Shown: piece by piece, positions 18,348 to 26,276 of the stretch | Layout: the number at the start of each line of letters is the position of its first letter | Numbering within the stretch: position 1 is the stretch's first letter | From: UBA11740 sp049273695 | GTDB lineage: Bacteria > Acidobacteriota > Blastocatellia > Pyrinomonadales > Pyrinomonadaceae | Length of the DNA stretch: 64,000 bases | NCBI GenBank assembly: GCA_049273695.1 | Contig: JBASRE010000053.1 | Span: 1 to 64,000 of the forward strand | Direction: 5' to 3' | The notes under the pieces: generated by a model | Seen by the model: only the letters and a program-made list of their open reading frames with translations | Told to the model about the DNA's origin: nothing | Database searches by the model: none | Position numbers and translations under genes: made by a program

Positions 18348-19205
18348 ATGAATTCACGAATCATCAGTACGATTGACCTCGATGACGACTTGCTCCGGCA
18401 AGATGTCGAAAGGATCCTCGAGTTTCAGGATGTGAAACAGGAGTACTCAGAGTATCGCTTCGGCACCTGGAAAAATTATGTTTTATGGAATGAGAGTGGA
18501 GATAAAAAAGACACGCTCTTCAAGGGTACGCAGGGTGGAACGATCCCGACGCCGTTCGGCCAGCAAGTGGAATATATAAGTTCAGTCATCCAGAAGAACT
18601 TCCATACCGACAAACTGAAAATGGTCAGAGCCAACCTGCTGCGCGATGCGATCTTAATACCGCACCGTGACTATGTTGAATTCAAATCAGATGCCAGCAA
18701 ACTCGCGCGCCTCCATGTACCCATAAGCACCGACGAGCACTCGCTGCACTCTGAGGGCGAGCAAGTCTTTCACATGAGGCAAGGCGAGGTTTGGCATCTC
18801 GACGTAAACAATATTCACTCTGCGTGCAATCTGTCAGACCGCCCTCGCATCTCTCTCGTGCTCGACTTTTGTCTGGAGGGTCAGTCTCTTGAATCCACCC
18901 TGACACATCCTGAATGCTGCCGGCCACACCCTGAGCCAATGATCGTCGACCGAGAGCCTGTGGATGACGAATTCTTGGCGACGATCGCCTCCATGAAGCA
19001 CGTGATCAACCGGGTGAACTACAGGGACATCGTCCTCTTTCTCTCACGGGTCCACTTCTACAAGCACGTTGGACTGGACGTGTGCTACGACTGGTTGATC
19101 GGGATCTGCGAAGGGTTGGAAGATAAGTTTCTTCTGGAGAAATCCCTCAATTTTAAAGATTTCATGCTTGCTAACCGTGAGCTGGGGCAGAGGTTCGCTC
19201 TGTAG
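18348..19205 (+). CDS. Proline-3-hydroxylase-like Fe(II)/2-oxoglutarate amino-acid hydroxylase (AspH superfamily)
   Basis: A 285-residue protein whose layout matches bacterial L-proline cis-3-hydroxylase: FGTWKNYVLWN near residue 40, the HxD pair in IPHRDYVEF near 105, and MRQGEVWHLD followed by the distal histidine and arginine in IHSACNLSDRPRISLV near 165. The C-terminal 100 residues correspond to the family's extra helical domain. Such enzymes hydroxylate free amino acids, using O2 and 2-oxoglutarate. The substrate need not be proline; no proline-type A domain is visible, though upstream modules are missing. AAGGA lies before the ATG. It is immediately downstream of sbnB, and the 234-base gap contains no supportable gene. 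Confidence 0.82.
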   Translation: MNSRIISTIDLDDDLLRQDVERILEFQDVKQEYSEYRFGTWKNYVLWNESGDKKDTLFKGTQGGTIPTPFGQQVEYISSVIQKNFHTDKLKMVRANLLRDAILIPHRDYVEFKSDASKLARLHVPISTDEHSLHSEGEQVFHMRQGEVWHLDVNNIHSACNLSDRPRISLVLDFCLEGQSLESTLTHPECCRPHPEPMIVDREPVDDEFLATIASMKHVINRVNYRDIVLFLSRVHFYKHVGLDVCYDWLIGICEGLEDKFLLEKSLNFKDFMLANRELGQRFAL

Positions 19206-19444
19206 AGCGTGACGGGCCACTGCCGCGCAACTAGTGCCAGCACTGAATAGCACTTGTGCTTGACGTTGAAAATGTACCGACTCTTGCAGGCGCTTATGTT
19301 GAGGAAGCTCTGGCGGCGGCAAGTGGTACAATAACGTTACACATCGGCTCCCCCTTCATGTAACCCCCTGCGGTGAATAATCGCAACAAAACCCGGATGC
19401 GCCGCCCGCGCGACGTGCCCAAAGACAACAGGAGATAATTAGCT

Positions 19445-20353
19445 ATGAAACACACTATGTTTGTTTTGTTACTCGGCGGAATAGCCTCGGTAATAACGGT
19501 TCCCCTCGTGGCAGCCTTCTTTGCCCAAACCAAGCGAGATGACAGCGGCGAGCTTCGCGAGCGGGACGAGATTCGTCAGACGTTCAAACTCGCGCCTGGC
19601 ACGCGGGTTGAGGTGTCGAGCATCAGGGGTCCAGTGGAAATTGAGACGGCAGATATTGAAGTCGCAGAAGTGCACATTGTGCGTTCGGCGCAGAGCCGGG
19701 CCGATCTGGGAGAATTCAAGATCGGGATCGAAAACAAACCGCAGAGCCTGGTCATCGCTGGTGAGACGCGTCAGCGCAACTCGGGCTCAGGCTTCGGTCC
19801 GGATGTACGACATCACGTAATGCTTAGGCTTCCGCGCCGAATTGATCTGTCCGTGCGCAGCGTCAGTGGCCAAGTTCGGATTGGCGACGTGGACGGGCAA
19901 ATTATGGTCAGCAGCGTCAGCGGATCGTTTAGCATTGGTACTGTTGATGGTCAACTTCAGTTGAGCAGTGTGAGTGGCAGCGTGGATATTGGTCAAGTAA
20001 AGCAACAGGCTGAAATCAAGAGCGCGAGTGGAAATGTCACGATTGGGCAAGTGATGGGCTCCCTCGATGTCTCAAGCGTCAGCGGGACTTTGTCTGCTGG
20101 TATTTCAAAGCTTGGGGAACGTGGGGTCCGAATCAACAGCGTTAGCGGACAAGTCGAACTTCGCTTCACAGGCGAACTGAATGCCCAATTAAGCACAGAC
20201 TCCATCAGTGGTAAGGTTTCCATCGAGGTGCCTAACGTCACTATGCAGAGCAGTCCGAATGCTGCTGCGACACGCGCCTTGATTGGTAAAGGCGGTCCTC
20301 CTATTTCAATCAAAGGCGTTTCGAAAGGCGTCCGCCTCGCGCAAGGCACTTAA
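19445..20353 (+). CDS. Exported DUF4097-type beta-repeat protein
   Basis: A 302-residue protein with an N-terminal hydrophobic segment (about 5-26, ending VAAFFA) that looks like a signal peptide or anchor. The body, about residues 130-270, is a run of short repeats of the form V-S-S-V-S-G-x-V-x-I-G-x-V-x-G, characteristic of the DUF4097 (adhesin-like) family and expected to make a right-handed beta structure. The function of the family is not known to me. AGGAGA precedes the ATG. It lies between biosynthetic genes but has no obvious biosynthetic role; it may be a bystander or an envelope protein. The 239 bases before it carry no gene I can support. Confidence 0.75.
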   Translation: MKHTMFVLLLGGIASVITVPLVAAFFAQTKRDDSGELRERDEIRQTFKLAPGTRVEVSSIRGPVEIETADIEVAEVHIVRSAQSRADLGEFKIGIENKPQSLVIAGETRQRNSGSGFGPDVRHHVMLRLPRRIDLSVRSVSGQVRIGDVDGQIMVSSVSGSFSIGTVDGQLQLSSVSGSVDIGQVKQQAEIKSASGNVTIGQVMGSLDVSSVSGTLSAGISKLGERGVRINSVSGQVELRFTGELNAQLSTDSISGKVSIEVPNVTMQSSPNAAATRALIGKGGPPISIKGVSKGVRLAQGT

Positions 20354-20508
20354 GATCTGCGAGCGTCGAGTAAGATTTGTCGCCTCTAATTCAGCGATAA
20401 CTCATCCTTCCCGGACTTACTTGACGCAGCTCGTAAACCCGCTGCCTGCTACAGACATTCGTCGGTGAGCAAATTCTTCTCGAGCCGTTTTGTTCATCGT
20501 GAGATGGA

Positions 20509-21462
20509 ATGAACACCCTTATGAGACACCTCCTTTCACTTGCGGATATTGGCCCAAAGGATCTATCGGAGTTGATAGATGATGCGCTGGCAATCGCGGC
20601 TGGCCAGGGAGCAATGGACCATCCGCTCAGAGGAAAAATAGCAGGGATATATTTCAAAGGAACATCAACTCGAACCCGCACCGCTTTTACAGTCGGGGCC
20701 TTGAAGTTAGGAGCCCAAGTTATCGCGTACGGTCCAAACGACCTCCAGATCGTCACCGGTGAATCAATTCAGGATACGACCCGCGTGCTCTCCGCCTTCC
20801 TCGACTTTCTCGTGATTCGCACCAATGCATCTATCGAGGAGATGCGAACACTAGCCAACCAAGACCAGATGTCGATCATTAATGCCATGAGCGACAATGA
20901 ACATCCCACACAAGCAATTGCCGACCTGGTCACAATTAAAGAGGCACTGGGACATCTAAATGATGTCCATGTGTTGTACCTCGGTGAGGGTAATAATTCT
21001 GCGGCTGCCCTTGCACTTGCGGTGGCGATGACCAAGGGCATGAGTCTTACGCTGATCACGCCGGATGGGTATGGACTTCCGCGAAGTGTCCTTGAGAGCA
21101 CAAATACTTTGGCACGTCCATCGGGCGCAAGGGTTGTTCAGCACAGTGACTCGAGTTCTTTGCCGCAAAACGTCGACGTTGTTTATACAACTCGGTGGCA
21201 GACGATGGGGGTAACAAAAACAGACCCCGACTGGGCAAGCAAATTCAAACCTTACGCCGTTACACAGAAGATGATGGCGCAAGTGTCAAAGCCTGAGGGT
21301 ACGATTTTTCTACATGATTTACCCGCGGTTCGCGGCGCTGAAGTGTCTGACGAAGTTTTAGACGGCCCACAAAGTCTGGCGTTTCGACAAGCGCATCACA
21401 AGCTGACCAGTGCGATGGCCGTGCTCAAGTGGTGTGCCGCCTCGCCGAATCCCCGGCTTTGA
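20509..21462 (+). CDS. Ornithine/aspartate carbamoyltransferase-family enzyme with altered substrate motifs
   Basis: A 317-residue protein of the carbamoyltransferase fold. The carbamoyl-phosphate site is intact (STRTRT, residues 53-58; HPTQAIADL near 130). The amino-acid site differs from ornithine carbamoyltransferase: the family motif DVWVSMG is here TRWQTMG, and HCLP is HDLP. The aspartate, serine and cysteine that contact ornithine are thus replaced. In viomycin and capreomycin synthesis an ornithine-carbamoyltransferase homologue carbamoylates a 2,3-diaminopropionyl residue. Given SbnA/SbnB here, carbamoylation of diaminopropionate to a beta-ureidoalanine is the best inference. A housekeeping argF is less likely because of the altered residues and the setting. 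Confidence 0.85.
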   Translation: MNTLMRHLLSLADIGPKDLSELIDDALAIAAGQGAMDHPLRGKIAGIYFKGTSTRTRTAFTVGALKLGAQVIAYGPNDLQIVTGESIQDTTRVLSAFLDFLVIRTNASIEEMRTLANQDQMSIINAMSDNEHPTQAIADLVTIKEALGHLNDVHVLYLGEGNNSAAALALAVAMTKGMSLTLITPDGYGLPRSVLESTNTLARPSGARVVQHSDSSSLPQNVDVVYTTRWQTMGVTKTDPDWASKFKPYAVTQKMMAQVSKPEGTIFLHDLPAVRGAEVSDEVLDGPQSLAFRQAHHKLTSAMAVLKWCAASPNPRL

Positions 21463-21592
21463 TTATTACCCGGAGCCGATCTCGGAGCTTCTTAGCCTGC
21501 CTCACACATTTTTATCCTGCCATATTCTTACTCTTTTACTTAGGCAGCGGACCGCCGCTTAGCGTTACCGCATGGCGTCAGAAAGGCACAAC

Positions 21593-23251
21593 ATGAAGAT
21601 AGGAATTATCAACGATCTACCCATGCTCGAGAGCCTAAATTACTTGTTTTCGGGTTTAGAAGTAATTTTGCGCAAGCACGAAACCTTTTGTCGCCCGCCG
21701 CAGTATTTGCACGCTTCTAAGATCAGACGCGAGGAGATGACCACGGAGCTCATCCTCCAATCTGACGTCGTGTTGGGAACGATGGACGAAATGTTTCTTG
21801 AAACCAGAGAGCGCGTCGGCAAACACACCCCTTATATCTGGTTCCCGTTCGGCAGCGTTACGCGTGGCTTCCCGGATCTAAGAAACCGCCTCCAGTATTT
21901 CAAGTCAACCGACATAATTGTTTGCCACTGTGAAGCGGAAATGGAGATCACACAAAAGTTTTTTACCAATGCGCAATTGCGATATGTGCCTTTTGTCTAT
22001 GACGATTCGATCTTTTACCCTTTGGCAGAATCCGCGCGGGCGGACGCTAAAGCGGCTCTCGGATTTGCTCCGGACGACAAGATTCTGCTCTACGTCGGTC
22101 GCATCAGCATAGAAAAGAACCTGCACACGCTCCTGAGAATCTTCAGCATCGTTCAGGAAATTGTTCCTAACGTTCATCTGGTCATCGCCGGAAGGCCGAT
22201 GGACAATCCCTTCATGGAATTCGGCGTCTTCCCGCTGAACATGAAAAACACGCTGACCAAGCTCTATAAGAAGCTCGGGGTTGCTGACGAGAGAGTACAC
22301 TTTATCGGCAGTAAGGCCCCGGACGAGTTGCGTGATCTCTATAGTGTCGCGGATGCGGTGACTAATCTGACCCTGAATCACGATGAGAATTTTGGACTGG
22401 CCCAGGTGGAAGCCATGGGCTGCGGAACTCCTGTAGTCGGGACAAACTGGGGCGGACTCAAAGACACCATTAACGATGGAGAGTCGGGTTACAAAGTAAG
22501 CACTTACGCAAGTTCTGCTCTAGGCATTAAAGTTGACTGGTGGGAGGGCCTGTGTCGAATTGTTTCAATGCTGAACAGTAATGAAGCCGAGCGCCGGCGC
22601 TGGCGTTGCACGAGTCGCGATTACGTTCACGAAAAATTTTCCTTTGATCCTTACCGCCGAGCGATAGAGGCTCTCCTCGCCGATGGCATGGAACTTAAAG
22701 AGGAAAACTGCGAGTCGCTCGCACTGACCGACTTTGGTCGTGAGTTTTTCCAGGAATGTATCCCTTTGATGGGCTCGATGCCATCCTATCGGCGCACCTT
22801 ACATACCTATCAGTTATACCGTCAGCTAATCACTCCCTACACAGGGTCATCGCTGGACCGCGCCGACGCGGTTGAACCAATAGGTCCCGGACAAACCCTC
22901 TGTCTGGCAAGCCCCGTAGCCATCAACGACGACGGAACAGTTTCAATAGACGACCTTGTTTCACCTTTCACGATTGGTGTGCCGGATACTCACCGCGAAA
23001 CGGTTGTCGCAACCCTCGAAGCCATGAGAGCAGAACCGCTGATCAAGTTTGAGCGATTGACCGGCGTTTACCTGTCGGGCTTGCCGAGCGTTGCGGATGC
23101 GCTGTCCTGGATGCTCGAGGTTGGCCTGATATTGAAAACAGTCGCCGAGAATAAAGACATCACTCCACAACATGTCGGGCTGAAGATGAGCACACCGTTG
23201 CTGTCAATTCAAAGAGCGAATCCGATGGTTGACGCGCTGTTCTTTGGTTAA
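21593..23251 (+). CDS. GT4-like glycosyltransferase with extra C-terminal domain
   Basis: A 552-residue protein. The N-terminal 370 residues form a GT-B glycosyltransferase: LLYVGRISIEKN marks the start of the C-terminal Rossmann domain, and HDENFGLAQVEAMG gives the E-x7-E nucleotide-sugar signature. GT4 enzymes are retaining and use NDP-sugars. The last roughly 170 residues (from LTDFGREFF) are not part of the GT fold; they contain a segment resembling a small winged-helix unit, but I do not recognise the family. The ATG at 21593 is chosen over 21572 because AGAAAGG lies just before it. Its place in the locus suggests sugar transfer to the lipopeptide, but an envelope role cannot be excluded. 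Confidence 0.82.
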   Translation: MKIGIINDLPMLESLNYLFSGLEVILRKHETFCRPPQYLHASKIRREEMTTELILQSDVVLGTMDEMFLETRERVGKHTPYIWFPFGSVTRGFPDLRNRLQYFKSTDIIVCHCEAEMEITQKFFTNAQLRYVPFVYDDSIFYPLAESARADAKAALGFAPDDKILLYVGRISIEKNLHTLLRIFSIVQEIVPNVHLVIAGRPMDNPFMEFGVFPLNMKNTLTKLYKKLGVADERVHFIGSKAPDELRDLYSVADAVTNLTLNHDENFGLAQVEAMGCGTPVVGTNWGGLKDTINDGESGYKVSTYASSALGIKVDWWEGLCRIVSMLNSNEAERRRWRCTSRDYVHEKFSFDPYRRAIEALLADGMELKEENCESLALTDFGREFFQECIPLMGSMPSYRRTLHTYQLYRQLITPYTGSSLDRADAVEPIGPGQTLCLASPVAINDDGTVSIDDLVSPFTIGVPDTHRETVVATLEAMRAEPLIKFERLTGVYLSGLPSVADALSWMLEVGLILKTVAENKDITPQHVGLKMSTPLLSIQRANPMVDALFFG

Positions 23252-23408
23252 CCAACTCGTCACCGCAATTCCCGGTGAAGCAGATCGCTGCTTTGCCATC
23301 TCAAAACGCAACCAGAGCTGACCACTGCGCCGACACGCAGACCTGAGATGCCTGTGCCCACCTGTCTCAAACTTACTCGATAGGCATGGCTTGAAAGGAG
23401 CGCCCACT

Positions 23409-24752
23409 ATGATTGATCGACATGCTGATAAACTTTTTCCACGATTTGCACAAGTTAGCCCGCAGTTTGAAAAATTGCCGCGCACTAGAAGGAAGGGAAG
23501 TTACATAGTTCTCTTGACTATCCTGGGCTGCTTTTCCTTATTACTGTTTACAACCCTCCTGCCGCAAAATTTCAAGATCTGGCGTAACTTCGGCGTGCCA
23601 TCAATGAGTCCATCGTTCGCAGACACGCGGGGAGGAGTCACGGTCCCTTTAGAAAGCCACTTGGAAGGAGACAAGATCTGGCAGCCCAACGTGCGCGACC
23701 CGTGGGGGCGTGCGTTCAATTTTCCCAGAGTCTGGCTTCTGCTTGAACCTCTGGGCATCAATCAATCACATACCAACATCATCGGTTTGAGTCTCGCCTT
23801 GATCTTCTTTGCCTGTCTCTGGCGGCTGGCGCAGGGGCTCTCGCTGAAAGAAGGGCTCTATTTTTCATTGTTGGCCTTCTCGCCCGTCACGCTGTTTGCC
23901 GTCGAACGCGGGAACGTAGATCTGTTAATGTTTGCTCTGCTCGCAGCCGCGGCGATGTTGTTTGACTTAAGAAACAGTTACAGGCTGGCAGGCTCGGCTG
24001 CCCTGATCATGCTTGCGGCCATTGCTAAGCTCTTTCCGTTCTTTGGCATCACATTATTCTGGTCGTTACCACGAAGAAAATGTCTGAAGGTGACAGCTAT
24101 TTGCAGCGCCCTCTTCGGCGGCTATCTCCTGCTGACGGCAAGTGACTTAAAGCAGATCTCAAACGCGACCCCCCGTCCCACGTTTCTAGCGTATGGGAGC
24201 GATGTCCTCCTTGCATCGGTGCTCGGCAACAGCTCGCTGACAGCGGTCGTGTCCAAAACAGCTTTCCTGTTGCTGTTGGGTGTCGTGTGGCTGCGTTTAA
24301 GGAAATCCGATCAAGCTCTCTCGGACACGGCTCTGACTGATGTAGAGGAGCCTTCATTTGAGTTGAACTGTTTTCGCGTCGGCGCGAGCGTCTACCTGGG
24401 ATCTTTCTTGCTTATGAGTAATTTTGACTACCGTTTGATCTTTCTATTCTTCACTGTTCCCCAGTGTCTCTACTGGTACAAGACGACAACTCTTCTGCGC
24501 AAAGGCGCGTTGCTGAATTTGATTTGCATTGCACTGGCATTTCATTGGTACTTCTACAGCAACGAAAATGTTTTGCGATTGATGTTGGTAAAGCAGGCTA
24601 TCAATTGGACGCTGGCAGGCGGCATTCTCTATCTACTGCTTCAATCCGCGCCGCGGTGGCTCAAGGACTGGTTGAGGTTACGAGGCAAGGGCCTGAGCCC
24701 TGAGATCAGCCTGAAACCACTTGATTCTTCGCCCGCAGGCTCTCCCGCGTAA
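23409..24752 (+). CDS. Polytopic membrane glycosyltransferase, GT87-like (DUF2029)
   Basis: A 447-residue integral membrane protein with about ten hydrophobic segments. The VERGNVDLLMFALLAAA stretch is the hallmark of the GT87/DUF2029 family of polyprenyl-phosphate-sugar-dependent transferases, known best from mycobacterial mannan synthesis. Active chemistry would be on the outer face of the cytoplasmic membrane with a lipid-linked sugar. The ATG at 23409 is preferred because AAGGAG lies 10 bases upstream; the frame extends to a TTG at 23391. With the GT4 gene just before, it may decorate the product or a surface glycan. The acceptor is unknown. Confidence 0.72.
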   Translation: MIDRHADKLFPRFAQVSPQFEKLPRTRRKGSYIVLLTILGCFSLLLFTTLLPQNFKIWRNFGVPSMSPSFADTRGGVTVPLESHLEGDKIWQPNVRDPWGRAFNFPRVWLLLEPLGINQSHTNIIGLSLALIFFACLWRLAQGLSLKEGLYFSLLAFSPVTLFAVERGNVDLLMFALLAAAAMLFDLRNSYRLAGSAALIMLAAIAKLFPFFGITLFWSLPRRKCLKVTAICSALFGGYLLLTASDLKQISNATPRPTFLAYGSDVLLASVLGNSSLTAVVSKTAFLLLLGVVWLRLRKSDQALSDTALTDVEEPSFELNCFRVGASVYLGSFLLMSNFDYRLIFLFFTVPQCLYWYKTTTLLRKGALLNLICIALAFHWYFYSNENVLRLMLVKQAINWTLAGGILYLLLQSAPRWLKDWLRLRGKGLSPEISLKPLDSSPAGSPA

Positions 24753-24808
24753 AAAGTAAGCTTATCAGTCCGGACAGCCACTGGTTTTTCCCTCCCGGCA
24801 AGAACAGT

Positions 24809-24854
24809 CCACGAAACGAACGAACGAAACGATTTCGCTTCGTGTATTTCGTGG
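24809..24854. repeat. Inverted repeat CCACGAAA...TTTCGTGG with internal CGAA units
   Basis: Arms CCACGAAA (24809-24816) and TTTCGTGG (24847-24854) are perfect complements, enclosing tandem CGAA units. It sits between the GT87 gene and an epimerase fragment, in a 180-base gap. It looks like a dispersed intergenic palindromic element rather than a terminator, as no T-tract follows. Whether other copies exist in the genome is not visible here. Confidence 0.5.
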
Positions 24855-24932
24855 ATTGCCTTACGAGAGGAGCATGCGCCTTCGCTGCGCTGGGTCAACA
24901 ACTGACCTCATTGGAAGAGCGAGTCGACGAAG

Positions 24933-25181
24933 TTGCAGAAATTCGCACGCGCCAATAGTTGTTCGATTCTGGAAGCGTTTGACAAGATTTCATCTTTAAG
25001 CGGCCAGCCGATGGAGTATGAGTATCAGGACCAGAATCGCGCGGGAGACCATATCTGCTATATCAGTAATCTGGATAAAATTAATAGACATTATCCTGGA
25101 TGGAGCGTGACGGTTCTGCTCGATGACATTTTCGAAGGCATTTACCAGAATCGGAGATTCCGACATCAGCAAGACGGGTAG
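24933..25181 (+). pseudogene. C-terminal fragment of an NDP-sugar epimerase
   Basis: This 82-residue frame reads like the last 75 or so residues of an extended short-chain NAD-dependent sugar-nucleotide epimerase of the CDP-paratose-2-epimerase type: CSILEAF, GDHICYISNLDK, HYPGWSVTVLLDDIFEGIYQ. Complete enzymes are around 330-350 residues with an N-terminal GxxGxxG loop, and neither that nor the Y-x3-K centre is present upstream in any frame I can see. I therefore call it a remnant. It follows two glycosyltransferase genes, suggesting the locus once carried sugar-nucleotide genes. The inverted repeat at 24809-24854 lies close to the break. Confidence 0.6.
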
Positions 25182-25347
25182 GCTTAGGCCATCTGTTACA
25201 AGAGGTGACTAGCGCCCCTCTTGGGGGCAGGTCGGAAAAGCGGCTTTCGCTAAAATTGCTTCGTCTTCCATCCAGAAGCCTTGAACTGTCCCGGAGGCAA
25301 CTAGCAATGCGCTGCACCCGCGAAGGCGAGTGCTGACATAAAATTTC

Positions 25348-26121
25348 ATGACCACAAAAGTGAGAATGACTCCCTGGATTTCACGGCAGCAGCCAAACCC
25401 AAATGCAAGTATGCGGCTGTTCTGTTTTCCTTACGCAGGGGGCGGCGCCTCGATTTACCGCGACTGGCATAAAAGCTTCCCGCCGACAATCGAGGTTTGT
25501 CCAGTGCAACTTCCCGGACGCGGCGAGAGGTTAGGGGAGCCGCCCTTCACCCAGATAAAAGCCCTGGTCGATGCCACCGCCGAAGCACTCTTCCCGTTTT
25601 TCGATAAACCCTTTGCTTTTTTTGGCCATAGTATGGGTGCTCTCCTCGGTTATGAGCTGGCGCATCTATTGTTAAAGGAAAAAGCTGCTGCTCCCCTAAA
25701 GCTTTTTGTCTCTGGTCACAGCGCGCCACACTTAAGAAACCGAGAAATGATCACTTATGACCTCCCCGAAGATGAATTCATCGCGGAGTTGCGTCGTCTC
25801 AAAGGCACGCCGAAGCAGGTGCTTGAGCATCCCGAATTAATGACCTTGATGATTCCACTGCTCCGGGCGGACTTCGAAATTTGCGAGACCTATCGGTCCG
25901 CCAGCGAAGCACGTCTGGACTGTCCGATCACTGCCTTTGGCGGGACGGATGATACTGAAGTTCCCCAGAAAAAGATCGAAGGCTGGCGTGAGCACACCAG
26001 CGGTCCTTTTTTGCTGCACATGCTGACCGGCGACCATTTCTTCATCCATACATCGCAGTCGGATGTTGTTCGAACCGTCGTGCGAGAGTCGACCCGCCAC
26101 TTGGTAACGACCAGCGCGTGA
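25348..26121 (+). CDS. Type II thioesterase (editing, GrsT-like)
   Basis: A 257-residue alpha/beta hydrolase. PYAGGGAS near residue 27, the nucleophile serine in GHSMGALLG near 95, the aspartate in FGGTDD near 197 and histidine in GDHFF near 230 match stand-alone thioesterases of NRPS/PKS clusters, which remove wrongly primed or stalled acyl groups from carrier proteins. There is no fused carrier domain. It probably serves the NRPS enzymes at 1-17 kb. Because no type I thioesterase is visible in the window, a role in product release cannot be excluded. No clear ribosome site precedes the ATG; internal starts near residue 22 would remove only non-conserved sequence. Confidence 0.92.
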   Translation: MTTKVRMTPWISRQQPNPNASMRLFCFPYAGGGASIYRDWHKSFPPTIEVCPVQLPGRGERLGEPPFTQIKALVDATAEALFPFFDKPFAFFGHSMGALLGYELAHLLLKEKAAAPLKLFVSGHSAPHLRNREMITYDLPEDEFIAELRRLKGTPKQVLEHPELMTLMIPLLRADFEICETYRSASEARLDCPITAFGGTDDTEVPQKKIEGWREHTSGPFLLHMLTGDHFFIHTSQSDVVRTVVRESTRHLVTTSA

Positions 26122-26276
26122 ACGCAGGCGCGCGAGATAGTGCGAGCGCGATAATGAAAGCCAAATCATAGGTCCACGAAGGTCTTTCCCTTTTACAACA
26201 TGGCTACACCTGTGCTGGCGAGCGGCTCTGCGCCTACTGTCGCCGGAGATTCGATAACTCTAAGAGGTAATATTCA

